Positions 11,001-22,720 of a stretch of DNA of 64,000 nucleotides are shown here, one piece after another. The first letter of the stretch is position 1. The number at the start of each line of letters is the position of its first letter. The notes beneath the pieces are model-generated. The model saw nothing but the letters and a program-made list of their open reading frames with translations. It was not told the DNA's origin and searched no databases. The position numbers and the translations under genes are program-made. Source of the stretch: Bugula neritina (Eukaryota > Bryozoa > Gymnolaemata > Cheilostomatida > Bugulidae); contig OZ037769.1 in NCBI GenBank assembly GCA_964035545.1, positions 7,811,929 through 7,875,928 of the forward strand, written 5' to 3'.

Positions 11001-14000
11001 AAAATAATTTGATTTAATTTTTTTAAACTATTTTATGTAATAATTTGAATTTTTCTGTAGATTCAAGTAGATATGAGAAACTATGCAGTTGAGCTACAAC
11101 CCAACACGCTGAGCATACCTAGACTGTTCAGCAAGAGATATCCTATCTGCCTCATTCATAAGAGAGCTGTCTCCGATAACAGAAACACTCAGTCTCATTT
11201 TCTCGGTGTTCAAGGAAGGATTCCTGACGTTATTGTCCTATTTAGTAGGACAGGCAGGGAAAAGGAAGAATGGTATAAAAGGTGTGTATTAGCTATACAT
11301 GCTCTCATTTCGTATATCTGCGTTACTGGTATTTCATTGCAAAGCAACTCTTTAATTTTTGCTGCAGCTTTTAAAATAAAGTCAAGAGATATGAATATAC
11401 ATTTTATTTTTAAATTACCTAATGGCTTGGTACTTAATACATAATATTATGCTGCATGTGTATACAAACTAATTAAAGTAAATAAATGTGATGGAATATA
11501 TTAATTGCTGGGGAAAAGGAAATATAACTCCAAAGAGTAATCTTTTCTCTTGCAGTTTTATACCAATCACTTGCTATGCAAAATGACATTTTGGAAATTG
11601 CCAGTGTTGCATTTTGTTAAGTTTTGTCATAGGTTATAGGCCATATGCTATAGATGTATCTTATAATAGGTTATAAATCTCTCTTATCATGTCTAATCTA
11701 TATCTGGCTGGTATTACTATAGATTGGTACAAGCTAGCAGAGGTCAGCCAATCACAACCATGGTACTGGAGTTACAGAGACTGGTTGGTAGACAAACAGA
11801 AATTGATGCTGAAGAGAACGGCAGATATAGACATCGGCCTAGGTCTGGACTCGAGACATCCAAAAGTCGTAACAAGGTTGGTTGGCAGCAAAACCAACGA
11901 CCAGCTAAGCGTTGGCCTGTTTATTTTTTATACCAACAGAAAAATTTAATTGATATGAGTTGAAGCTAGTTCGTGCATAGTATCGTCATATATATAATTA
12001 AACTTTCCATTTTCTTTGAAGAAAGACCAGCTGTTCTACAGAGACAACAACCAGCTGCTCATAGACTACATGAAGTATATGATGAACATCATTAAAATAG
12101 GCTTTCAAGTTGACCCTGTAGCGTCCCCTGAGTATCACAGTGGGTTTCCGAGAGGTATTCTACTATTACTTGTACTGTGAGATATAACTGCTACATATAT
12201 GTTGTTGTGTATGGAGTAGCTGTGGTCTAGGGGTTAGACTTGAGAGCTTTTGCCTAGTAAAAACGAAGTTATTGGTTCGAACCTCGACAAAGACCATTGG
12301 TTATGTTAGGAAGAGCATCCTGTCATAATTGCTCCTGTGCCCCCATCTGAACAAATATTTAGCCCAATTTAACAAAACCTCTTTCCATCAGGGGTTTTCA
12401 CAAGGATGGGGACCATAAACTTGTGTGAGAGTTTGTTTATATACGCTATTGTGTCATGTATAAGATGTGGGACTCACTATATTATTCATAGACCCGAGAG
12501 CATCTGACAGAGTTAGTGAAAGTTCTCGCAGAACTCGTAGTCGATCTCCTCACTCGGACGTTTCCAGCACTGTCTCAAAGAAGATATCTCTGGCTACAAC
12601 CGCCGACACTGCACTGAATATGGCACCCGCTATAGACTGTGACACTGGTAAGTGCAGGAGTTTGCGCTAACTCCGTAGTATTCACCTGAATTATTATTAC
12701 TACCCAGTATCATTTTATGTCAACGTCTTTATAAGAAAATAAGTATCTGCATTGCCTTGGAATTTTTATGCAAATATTCCATGTTGAAGAAAACAAAGTA
12801 GGTATGAAAATTTGATTTCGTGTAACAAAGTAATAGCTGAAGGAGTTATCGTTGATTATGATGTTACACTAATAAAATTAATGTTTGCTACGGAGTCTGA
12901 TGCTTATAGCACTAAATGACCTTGCAATTAATGTCACAACAGCTGAGTTTTGCCACTTGCATAATTACTTACTGTAATATAAATTTATATTTCATTTGTT
13001 GAACTATATATATTAACAGGGTTTCTATAAAACACAAATATAACTCTATTCCATTGGTATAACTTTACTATTTCTATCTTCAACAAGCACTGTATTTGCT
13101 TACCAACAGGCACTATGTGGGTCAACGCTCTACTACAGAGAATCTTCTTTGACTTCTTTAGAGAAGAATACTGGACAAGTAAAATATGCGCTAAAATGCA
13201 AAAGAAACTGAATAAGATCAATGTATGTCTTATTTATAGTTCAATTGTTTTGACTATGTTTGTTTGCTTGTTTTCCCTCTCTCATCTGCTACAACATATC
13301 TTTTTATTTAACCTTCCGCTGTAGGTGTTGTTAGCTCACTTACTAAAACATACCTTAGTTATTGCTAGTATCCAAATGGGAGACAATCTGCAGAAAATGC
13401 CAATCAACAGTAAACAATTTCATGTTTTCGGCAACATAAGTACAACATTATTTATTTTATTATTGACCTGCAAGCAGTGGTGAAGGTGTAGGAGTTATAT
13501 TTTGCAACTCATGTGATAAGACAGGCTTATAAGACAGTTACCCTACTTTCAGTTACCCTACTACATTGGCCCTTTGGCTGTCAGTGAGCTGAGTCTAGGA
13601 AACAGCCTGCCACTGCTGCAGCGTATTGGCCAGCCATATCTCTCAGATGATGGACTCTGGGTTGATAGTCAAATCTCCTACACCGGTAGTGCACAGATGA
13701 CCCTTGAAACCAAGATCAACCTGAATGGATTGATGAAGGATAATGGCAGTTCCGCATTTAAATCCAACAAGGCGTAGGTTTTTTCTTGTTTTTTTGGCTG
13801 TCATTTAAGATTTAAACCAATTATTTACATATTTTTACTGTTTAATAATGTGTTTTATGCTTTTTTGTTCAATTACAATAAGTTCTTATGTATTTGTGAA
13901 AGAATATCATAATAATATAGTAGTACTTTTATTAATAATGTAGTAATATATTACTATATTATTATTAATAATATAGTAATATTGTAGTGAATTTTGCAGT

Positions 14001-15838
14001 TCACTATATTATGTGTGGGTCAACTTAAACAAAGCCACTACACCAGGTTGTTTACGCTAAGATAAGTTTATTATTTACATGAATACAAGAAGGTTTATTT
14101 ACTGCTAACAAGAATAGAAACGATTACATAATTAGTGAGCTTTAATACACAACTACTCTAAATGAAGTCCCAAGCTGCTCTGCCGGCTAGGCTAGCTACT
14201 CAGCGCACTGCCACTACGAGTAGCTAGCTCCACCTGCTATCAATTAGTGTGTCCGTCCTGATTGGTGGTTACTAGTGGTGCCACTGCTGTCCATAGCTAC
14301 AGGTCGATGTAGTCGAACTTACAATATAATATACAGTATAGAGTGGACCTTTTCGATTAATACTAATATGATTGCACCACTAAAATCTATCACAATATAT
14401 TACTATATTATTATATTAATAATATAGTAATATATTACTATACTATTATTGATAATATAGTAATATATTACTATAATATTTTTAATATTAATATAGTAAT
14501 ATATGACTAAAATAGTTTTATTTAACTTAAAAGTTTACCCGGAATCACAATGTGTTCCCATACACTAACCACAAAACAAGTCAGTTATTTGCTGCCATTT
14601 CTTATGCAGAGTTACTATTACTTTAGTTCCAGAGTAGAGCGTAGTGAGGATCATTCTGACGACTCCCACACATCATCTGATGAGTCGGAAAGTATCAATT
14701 CACCCCTTGCCAAGTGAGTATCAATACACCCCTTGCCAAGTGAGTATCAATTCACCCCTTGCTAAGTGAATATCAACACACCCCTGGCTAAGTAAGTATC
14801 AACATACCTCTTGCCGAGTGAGTACCAATGCACCCCTTGCTAAGTCGGTATCAACACACCCCTTGCGAAGTCAGTATCAATACACCCTTTGCTAAGTCAG
14901 TATTTTAACACTAGTCATTTCTAGCTAAGTAAGTGTCAACTCATTCTTTTATTAGTTAGTACCAGCACATCTTTATGTTGCAATAAATGTTTATCTAAGA
15001 ATATGTGACTACAGATGTTGAAGTGTTGAAGCCAACTTATGTTAACTTTCAGAGACCCAAAGAAAGGAGAACACAAGGTTACGAAGTTCTTCAACAGTTT
15101 AAAAGAATCGAAATATTTTCAAAAGTTAGCAGATACGAAGTTTATGAAATCAGCCATGGATAAAGTCAGCAACACGCCTCTGAAGCTGACAGTAGAAGTG
15201 AAATATGTGTCTGGTCTGTTTAGTTTGAACGTACCCCCTCCTCCCACTGATAGAATATGGTGCGTCATGTGCTACTTCAAACATTATGTAACTTGTATTA
15301 TTATATACACTGCTCTCTTCATATCTCACGGATCCAGTTTTCACAAAATGGGCGAACTCAACGGATCTGTGAGTTAAATCTGGTATTCTACTATGTCACG
15401 AGTTGAGGTTTCAGGACTCGTAGCTTAGTGAGATACGGAGGGTGCACTGTATATGTAAATTGCATCACTGTTTGACTTATGCCATAATTAAAGTTATATT
15501 TGTTTTGTTTTTTTTCTACATGATAGCTTATGCATAAATATAAAACATTTAGGTAACTGTGACACAATTAGCCTGATGGTATATGTTTTATGCACATTAA
15601 TTTTAGGTTTGGGTTTCGTGGTTCCCCAGAAGTGGTTATATCTGCAAAACCTATAGTTGGTGAAAAGTACGTGCATCTGGCCAAGTTGTCACTCTGGATT
15701 GAAGAGAAGCTGACAGGAGAATTCCAGCGAGAGTTTGTGATACCAAATATGGTGGAGATTCGGTCACCAATTATGTGTGGAAACTATAAGTTTTCTGCAG
15801 CTAAATCAAAGAGCAAGCGATCTAAGACAACCATATAG
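5096..15838 (+). CDS. TEX2: TEX2-like SMP-domain lipid-transfer protein
   Basis: Seventeen exons with consistent phases: 5096-5139 (tentative start), 5525-5607, 5689-5826, 6856-6987, 7275-7418, 7720-7899, 9926-10101, 10561-10743, 11061-11281, 11723-11876, 12022-12154, 12492-12647, 13110-13222, 13553-13773, 14612-14713, 15053-15259, 15607-15838; 872 residues. A Ser-rich N-terminus precedes two hydrophobic segments (about 214-252), then the PH-like region opened by GWLNLLESEIYDPETYH and closed by FSRTGREKEEWYKR (300-434), and an SMP-LTD domain (582-840) with WVNALLQRIFFDFFREEYW, GLWVDSQISYTG and LNVPPPPTDRIWFGFR. TEX2 proteins are ER membrane proteins that move lipids at membrane contact sites, including ER-lysosome contacts. 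The protein is shorter than vertebrate TEX2 (about 1,130 residues), mostly N-terminally. The family call is firm; the first exon is weak because its ATG and GTGGGT donor were chosen by phase alone. Confidence 0.88.
6181..6264 (+). mobile_element. SINE 3' tail fragment
   Basis: Matches only the 3' part of the tRNA-derived SINE family seen four more times intact: AAGTCTTTAGCC, CCTTTCCATCAGGGGTTT and ACTATAAACTTG occur in the same order. The tRNA-like head is missing, so this is a 5'-truncated copy inside a TEX2 intron. Confidence 0.65.
6781..6826. repeat. 46-bp near-perfect palindrome
   Basis: The 46 bases are self-complementary about an ATATAT centre, with a single imperfect pair (G at 6797 against T at 6810, which would be a G-U wobble in RNA). 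It ends 29 bases before the TEX2 exon at 6856 and so covers the usual branch-point zone of that intron. Confidence 0.85.
8090..9455 (-). mobile_element. Degenerate LINE (non-LTR reverse transcriptase)
   Basis: Minus-strand frames, broken by shifts and stops, read in order: the pre-RT region (IYRLAKTGERK, then PPTEGLVQDLQ, 9410-9190); RT blocks FKQKGDSLTCGNYRGIKLLS and NQYGFQKG (about 9055-8910); the catalytic FADD box in MLFADDLVLC (8823-8852); LKRNRLKIEYL (about 8740); and a tail resembling LEWYGHACRD (about 8310). These are the hallmarks of RTE/CR1-type LINE reverse transcriptases. The endonuclease half is missing. It sits antisense in the 7900-9925 TEX2 intron and is plainly dead. Clade assignment would need a search. 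Confidence 0.8.
9456..9664 (+). mobile_element. tRNA-derived SINE, copy A
   Basis: Head with pol III promoter-like boxes (A-like GTGGTCTTGGGGTTAGAG; degenerate B-like GGGTTCAAACTC), then a body containing GATGTTAGGAAAAGCA and CATAATTGCTCC, and a tail ending ACTATAAATTTGCTTGAG. About 205 bp. It shares all blocks with copies at 12213, 19236, 22271 and 54743. It begins exactly where recognisable LINE sequence ends, in the opposite orientation. Confidence 0.8.
12213..12433 (+). mobile_element. tRNA-derived SINE, copy B
   Basis: Best preserved head: A-box-like TGGTCTAGGGGTTAGAC and a perfect B-box core GGTTCGAACC, followed by GATG-like TTATGTTAGGAAGAGCATCC and the common tail (TCAGGGGTTTTCAC, ACCATAAACTTGTGTGAG). 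Lies in the TEX2 intron 12155-12491. Confidence 0.85.
14012..14323 (-). mobile_element. Probable solo LTR
   Basis: A 312-bp segment, much richer in GC than its surroundings, begins TGTAAGTTCGACTAC and ends GACCCACACA when read on the minus strand (TG...CA ends), and carries two AATAAA signals in its distal third, as LTRs do. It lies between two AT palindromic tracts (13905-13985 and 14385-14510, built of ATATTACTATATTA-like units) in a TEX2 intron. No convincing target-site duplication is visible, so the boundaries are provisional. Confidence 0.45.
14688..14905 (+). repeat. 26-bp tandem repeat copying an exon end and its donor
   Basis: About eight units of 26 bp. The first unit is the last 26 bases of the TEX2 exon 14612-14713 (coding ...SINSPLAK); the following intronic units repeat it, including the exon-intron junction. 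Donor-like GTGAGT or GTAAGT is intact at 14714, 14740, 14792 and 14818 and mutated at 14766, 14844, 14870 and 14896. The next in-frame codon after the exon is TGA, and 26 is not a multiple of three, so use of a downstream donor would insert a stop codon. Confidence 0.9.
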
Positions 15839-15949
15839 TGAGCAGTTTGAAAACTGTGAATTTACAAACATTGTTTTTATGAAAATTATTTATCTTGTTG
15901 ACAGGCAACAGTTATAACATTAAAACTGATATACCGTGCAGTTTTACAC

Positions 15950-15955
15950 AATAAA
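15950..15955 (+). terminator. TEX2 polyadenylation signal
   Basis: AATAAA 112 bases after the TEX2 stop codon, the first good signal downstream. The facing innexin gene has AATAAA on the minus strand (16078-16083), so the two convergent transcripts probably end within about 130 bases of each other. Confidence 0.55.
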
Positions 15956-16260
15956 TTAAAATGCATATTACATAAACAGCTTGTTATATTTGGTGTGAAT
16001 ATGATGTATTGTGTACAAATCCCAAAGACAAAACCTGGTCACTTGATATGTTTTTGAAAATAATGGTATCACAGGGTTTTATTTAACTTTGAGTAGATGA
16101 TAGTTTATCCCACAATTGTCAGGCATAGTGTAATGGCGATAGAGTCTATTTATAGATGACATTACAATAACTTTGGCCGGGAAACAACTCAGTAGTAATT
16201 TTATACCTAGTGGTTATTATTATTATGTGTCATGATGGAAGTTGCAGAGCATATGAAATG

Positions 16261-19200
16261 CTAAACTACTCGGTGGTGCAGGCTGTAGTCTGACATGTAA
16301 TTTTCTTCTAGCAAAGACTTCTGTTTTCTTTGTCTTTTGTATAAATGCCATAGAGCGCCCACAATCTCTGCTACTATGACATTGTTGGTGTTGTCCTCTA
16401 TCATGTGTAAGATCAGAGTGCCATCTTGTCGCAGGTAGTTGCACACAAAATCGTGTAAGGCCTGCCTCGATATCTTACTTCGTACGCACATGCTGTGGTT
16501 GTATTTACGGAGATGGTTTAGTACGTACTCTCTTCTGTTTGGTATGAAGGCATTCCACAGGTAGTTGAATATACTGTATATATTGACGAGAGAAATTAGA
16601 CAGAGCCAAAACCACAGAACCAGGTAGACTTTCTCATTGAATAAGTTGATAGGCAGTGCACATTGAACTGTGAAGAGCTGCACGTTGGAGAACTGTCGGA
16701 TATTCACGTCACACAAAGTCACTCTTGGAAACAGCTTGGAGTTGTGGTATTTCTGGGTGATAACGTCCTTGACTGCATCAATCCCGTAGAACATGTATCC
16801 CTCACCTATAAACTCTCCAAGGAGAAATAACTGACCAATGCTGCTCACAGCGTAAAGTAATTTAGTGAATAGATGGAGAGTAGCTAGATAGTTCCCGTAT
16901 ATCTTGCCACAGCAAAGTGAGCAGTATTCAGCTAACATCTGGCTGTATCGGGGAATACAACCGCGTCTGTATTCTTGCTGGTATCGTATCGCTCTATCCA
17001 GATGCTTTGATATATAACTGATACATTGGTCTCGCACATCCGGGTTCAGGTTTTCCATACCTAAAATCACATTACATTACGACTTGATTTAGCTTACAAA
17101 AACCTCTGCTTGTAGTTAATTTGCTGAGCTTTTGTGTTCAAAATTCAATTACATATCCTTACTCTAACATTATTATGAGAATTCTATTTAGATCAATATA
17201 AACAGAAAAAAAACGTATTTATAAGCCAACAGATATTGAATTATTTTACTGTTTTAGATAAAATGGGTTAAAATTGAAATTTTACAATTACGCAGAGATG
17301 TCTCAAGTATATTTTTTTACAACACACTGTCTATTTTATTTTGAACATAGCAGGTGGTAAACAAATCCCCTACATCTAGCTAAATGATACCACAACATGT
17401 CAACATATAAATGTCAGTATTACCTAATCATTGAGCATTAACATTAGCCCTTGTGATTATTTGAATAAGTCTATAAGGCTTAACACCATTAATTTTAGTG
17501 TAAACAAAAAAAAATAAAACTGGCAAGTAGAGAATGACATACTAGTTGTGTATTAGTATAATATATGGACATATTGAGACATTTTCTGTAGTAATTAGCG
17601 GTAAAATCTCAACAAATAAATTCCGAAAGGCTTAAGAGACATTCATTAGCTAATTGAGATTGTTTAATTTTTGCAGAGACACACATTTAGATATAAATAT
17701 AAGACTGTATTTATGTGAGCCTTGTTGAACGGCATATGAAACTGAAGTAGGGACACTGTATCTCACTGGAATGGAGTTATACAAATTTGGAAGCACAAAA
17801 GCATGGTTAGTAGCATATACACTATATTATGTACAGTTGAGGCAACTAAAGGATGCGGAAAGCTGTCTTGAATAACTCTCTATTTTTGAGCCCCTCTCTA
17901 CCCAGAGTTCCAGCAAGAAGTTACCAAAAGCATAACAGCAGAATCAACTGAAGGTATATGCAGAACGTAAATTTGTTTGTTTTGATGCAACAATGGAAGA
18001 ATTAAGAAAAGCCGGGGTTCTAGATGAGAATTGTACCAAAATGAGAATTTCAACCCAATATTGCCAAACCAAAATTTATTAAAGAATTTAAAAAGTTGGG
18101 CCATTGAAAATGTTTCACTATTGTCTTATAGTTTAAGATACTTTTTATAATTTACTCACCAGAAAGAAGTATGGCTACTTTGTTAACATTTAATCCACTT
18201 TTTCCGCTATTGATACGCCATAACAGGGAGGGGAAGTAAAACATGGCTGCCTGAAGGAGGAGCACCAGCGGTATCCATTGATAGTAAGTAACAATATCTT
18301 CTCGCGTTTCACTGGGCATTGGTGGGCGTCTGCTCATCGGTATGTAGTACGTATTGGATATCTTAACAGCAAAATGAAAAATTGTGAGATTTAACCATTT
18401 CTTTACAAATTAACTGCAAGGAAGCGTTGAATTGTAAATCAATTTGTAAGTAAAGCTAAAAGGTAAAATTTTCACAGTTTTCATGCAAAATTTCAACTTA
18501 TTTCAACTTTATTGAACCAATTTAAATGTGAATGAACTTTTTATAGCAATATTGTTTGATGGAAAACAAAACTTGAAAGAACATTGTTTTTAAGCATCAT
18601 CAGAAATCAGATAAAGAGAAATTTTATGCTAGGACTTCAAGTTTTGTGTTAAACTGCTAACACAGTCTCACCCAACAAAGATGGTTGACGTAGTCAACCA
18701 TTGAGATGGTAAACTCTGATGGAGGAAGACAGGCTATGGGGTCTCCAACATACTGCTTGGTGCTGATTATTAATGTTATCATCGTTATTCCAATGACAGA
18801 ATATCTGCAATACAAGATCAGCTTAGTTTAACATTCTACATAGCGAAGGTATCATATATAATAAAAATTTCTTAATTTTCAAGTGGTACGTAGGCGAAAT
18901 AAAAGGGAAAGTTGAAAATACTTTTTATACAGACAAAAAGTTTTGCAAGAAAAATTGTGCTCTTGCAAAATTTTGACTATATATATATGCACACCTCATA
19001 CCAAAATCTAAAAAGAGAATTAAGAACACAGTAATTATTATAGTTTTTTCATTGCTGCTAATTCTAATAGAAACTATAAAATATTGATTTTAAGAGATAG
19101 AAGAAGTATATAACATGGAACCTGGTTCACAATACAAGTTGTATTTTCAAGCATGATGATTTTCCCAACTACAGTTTGAAATTATATCAATTCAAAGAAA

Positions 19201-19704
19201 TTTTGCGAAAGAATTATATTATGCAATTAGTACATGAGCAGCTGTGGGGACAGAGGGGTTAGAACGCTCACTTAGTAAACCCGGGGTCACGGGTTTGATC
19301 TCTAATAAAGGCTATTGGTGATGTTAGGAAGAGCAGCCAGTCATAATTGCTCCTGCGCCTCATATAAATAAGTCTTTAGCCTGCTCAAAACCCTTTCCAC
19401 CATATATAGGTTTTTACGCAAAGGTAGTGACTATAAACTTGCTTGAGTTTTTTTATCATTTCACAATTAATATTCATGTAAAAACTGTTTTGTAAAACAG
19501 TTTGTCTTATTGCAATAATTGAGAGTATCTATACATTTTAATGTACATTACAATATAGCAGTATAAACCATCTTACCTGCTGTTCAGTTTAGATGGCAGA
19601 TCTTCATCCCAGCGCTGAGCAAACTTTTTAATGTTGGAGAAGGAAGATATGAACTCTTGGATAGAGTAGAACATATACGACGCGTCAATATCGGCTACAG
19701 GCAT
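16261..19704 (-). CDS. Innexin gap-junction protein
   Basis: Four exons (19577-19704, 18672-18804, 18160-18361, 16261-17060) encode 420 residues, a normal innexin length. Visible landmarks: membrane segment 1 (44-62); extracellular loop 1 with C68 and C86 spaced by 17 residues (CLPPSEF...NHLCW); the family signature YYQW (113-116) opening membrane segment 2; segment 3 (about 210-235); extracellular loop 2 with C271 and C288 in FPRVTLCDV and FTVQCALPINLF; segment 4 (about 299-321); and a cytoplasmic tail. Innexins assemble as hexa- or octamers and form intercellular channels or hemichannels in the plasma membrane. Start: MPVADIDASYMFYSIQEF, typical of the short cytoplasmic N-terminus. Orthology to a particular innexin cannot be told. 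The long introns carry a SINE (19236) but no other gene. Confidence 0.95.
19236..19450 (+). mobile_element. tRNA-derived SINE, copy C
   Basis: Same family as copies A and B: GAGCAGCTGTGG head, decayed B box (GGGTTTGATCTC), body GGTGATGTTAGGAAGAGCA, tail GTGACTATAAACTTGCTTGAG. Antisense to the innexin gene, in its first intron. Confidence 0.8.
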
Positions 19705-20919
19705 TTTAGTCAAACTTGAGAAGCTTGTAACACATTACACTGTTGATCAACTCTGAATTTAACGAGAGAGAGATTGTCAGCTATGAAATACCAAAACAAA
19801 CTAATATATCATAATTTTCAGGCATACCAAAATCATCCACCCACATGCTTCAGTGTATATCTTTTGTCTCAAGTGTCCCTCTTTGTCACAAGGAATTAGC
19901 TGGACTCGTTACAGTATCCTCAGTATATGTTACATGCGTGAGTAATTTTCATCAACAAGTCAATTAGCTATGAGTGAACCCATAATCAGAGAGGATACTA
20001 TATTATTTTGATTATTGCCCAGCCATCATACCTCATAGGCATATTATAAAGACTTACAGTGTATGTCATGTAGTACATTGTTACATTTTAATGCGGAAAG
20101 TTGCATAATAAATTTTTTATTGGCATGATCTTGCACAGGCAAATTAGTTAAAAAAATGATATTACTGTTGATCAAAATAGCATCTATTAGAAGCGTTTTT
20201 TGATCATATTATTTTAAGCTGTAAACGATATACTGGGCAGGGCTCTAAAATTTCTTGCAAGGTCAATAGTTCAGGTTTTTATATTAACATGTAGAACATA
20301 GTACAGCATTGAGAAATCTGTATGACTACTGATTGCATCTACAGGCTACAGCTATGACACCATGCATCTCAACCCTTTGCTCAACAGTTGAAAATATCAG
20401 CAATAAAACTCATTGAGAGGATAACTACCAGTTGTAGAGACGAGAACTGTCCACTATTTGATACCCTCAGAGTGCTACTTGTTGCACTGCAGTCTGCACT
20501 TTAGTTTAGGACTAGAGATAAAAGAATACATAACTGTACTTATTATTCTTTCATTGAATCTCAACAACTATGCAGAGCCCTTTTATTGAATCACAACAAC
20601 TATGCAGAGCTGGTAGATTAATCATAATTTATGAGCTATTCTTTATATATTTACAATGAAAACACAGCATAATATTATACAAGTTAATTATAAATATCTG
20701 AAAAATGTACGGAGAGTAAAAGAGTACAATAAGATATAAACTTGTTGCAAATCCAACATATTGTCACTTTATAAAGTAAAAAAATAGATGTTAAATATTT
20801 GAGAATTGAAGGATTTTGCTCTGTCTAGCAGTGATCTAGTGATACAGATATTGGTGCTTGGTCAGAACATCTATTGCAGTTTATATCAATTGCGGAGATG
20901 AGACATGAGGTTGCGAAGT
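19705..20919. other. Intergenic between innexin start and MED22 stop
   Basis: AT-rich, no exon-like frame recognised. It must contain the innexin promoter and 5' leader and the MED22 3' end. A direct duplication (AACTATGCAGAGC, near 20567 and 20597) is the only structure noted. Confidence 0.5.
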
Positions 20920-22720
20920 TCATTTGACGGCGGAGTTAAAATACTCATCTTCTAGAAGGTAGAGGTCACTGGCCACCTGCAAACAGCCCAAATTAAACAC
21001 TAATATACAGCTTACACACCTGATACATCATATAGCATGCAATAAAAATGCAGGTGGGGATAACATCAAATTTAAAAACTAAAGTTCCGCTAGGGCCTAG
21101 ATGGAGCTGACTGGCCCACATTCAGTGTAAAACAGTGCAAGAAGATTGTTTGTGTTGCCTGCCGAATGTAAAAATTACCTCTATTATTTGAGACATGCAA
21201 AAAATTGTAACCGTGAAATATAATGACTAACATGATTATGGCACGTATTACAGTCGAATCATTTGTTATTAAAAACCTACCACAGAAAGTCAATCAAGAA
21301 AAACTAAAAGTATCATCAGTATTTTCAATAACTTGATAGTAAACTAAGTTTGCTAATTTGTAACTCAATAAAAATACAACTTGGCAATTGCTTTCTACGA
21401 CACGGCACACTCCATAAACAAGGTTTAGCATGTATTCTTAATAGAGCGTGCATTCTTGCTAAATCAACTAAATTACTACCCAAAATCCTGCTTTGTGGAG
21501 CAGGCAAAGCTTACATTCAAATAAATATATCAAACATGCAAGAACATAACACACAACAAACTTTAACTTGGGTATTGCAATGACATTTAGCACCAGCTAA
21601 CAAATACATAACTGAAACTGTACTTGAAGATGTCAACATTATTACTCTCATTACGTTTAGCTTGCTGTGAGATAGACAGTGAGGGAACATCAGACATTAA
21701 AAGCAATATAACACAAAACAAACCTCATCTCTTAAAGCCATAATTTTTCTATCATTTTCCTCTTCGTTACTTTTATACTTCATTCTACTGCTTTCTACTG
21801 AGTCTCCAATAGCTGAGAAGTCGTTGAGGATGAGGAATTGCTTGAGATCCGACACCAGTTTCATGAGGGAGTCACCAGCCCGTACCTACCACAGAAGGAC
21901 ATACTAGGAAATAGGCTACTCATCTCATAATAATACAGAACCTCTAATACAGTCTGCTGAGTTGAGAAACTTTCATAAAGACTCACCACATTGGCAGCTC
22001 TGACAGATATCTCATAGTTGACCTGCTCACCTTCTGTAGTCTGTCTAGTCTGACTGCTATCTGTAACCTGAGATACACACAGCAGGTAAATCAACAACCT
22101 ATAGCCTGCAGTTCAATGTCAATCATCTAAATACATTGGATATGTTACACAACCACCTAATTTTATATGCCCTACCCACCTGTTATACATGATGATTCAT
22201 ATAGGCATGTCATGTATTTATATAATATCATATACACGTATATAATATATGTATATTATGCATATTGTGTAGTTTATAGCCACTATTCCTGTGAGAACCC
22301 CTGGTGGAAAGGCTTTTTTTAAAGCAAGTCAATGACTTAATTCATATAAGACACCGAAGCAATTATGCCTGGATGCTCTTCCTAACATCACCAATGGCCT
22401 TTACTGGGGTTCGAACCCATGACTTCGTGCTTACTAAGCAAACACTTTAACCCCTAGGCCACGGCTGCTCCCTATAGTATTGCTATAAAGGCATTGGTAA
22501 GTTTTACAGCATGTCACCAGTACAGTGAAAAATATTTATTATGAATCGTATACAATACGCCCAACAAACTAACACAGGTTACCTTAGCTTGCCTAATAAT
22601 TTCAGTAAAATTGTCCAACATGGAAGAGATGTTATCCTTTACTTGCTTTTCATATGATTTAAGTTGTGCTTCTTTACTTTCTGTTAGCTTGGTCTCTTTC
22701 TTTGAGGAAGTTGATGCCAT
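20920..22720 (-). CDS. MED22: Mediator complex subunit 22
   Basis: Four exons (22583-22720, 21987-22067, 21724-21885, 20920-20976), every junction in phase 0, giving 145 residues, close to the family's usual 140-200. Conserved stretches: SYEKQVKDNISSMLDNFTEI (N-terminal), EGEQVNYEISVRAANVVRAG and DSLMKLVSDLKQFLILNDF (centre), DLYLLEDEYF (C-terminus). The protein is almost wholly helical and belongs to the Mediator head module, where it pairs with MED11; Mediator links transcription factors to RNA polymerase II in the nucleus. Start: first ATG, after an N-terminus of Ser, Lys and Thr. An inserted SINE lies in intron 1. Nothing unusual was seen in the protein. Confidence 0.95.
22271..22472 (-). 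mobile_element. tRNA-derived SINE, copy D
   Basis: Minus-strand copy in MED22 intron 1. Read on its own strand it has GGCCTAGGGGTTAAAG, a perfect GGTTCGAACCC-type B box (GGGTTCGAACCCC), ATTGGTGATGTTAGGAAGAG and the tail TCACAGGAATAGTGGCTATA. Confidence 0.8.
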
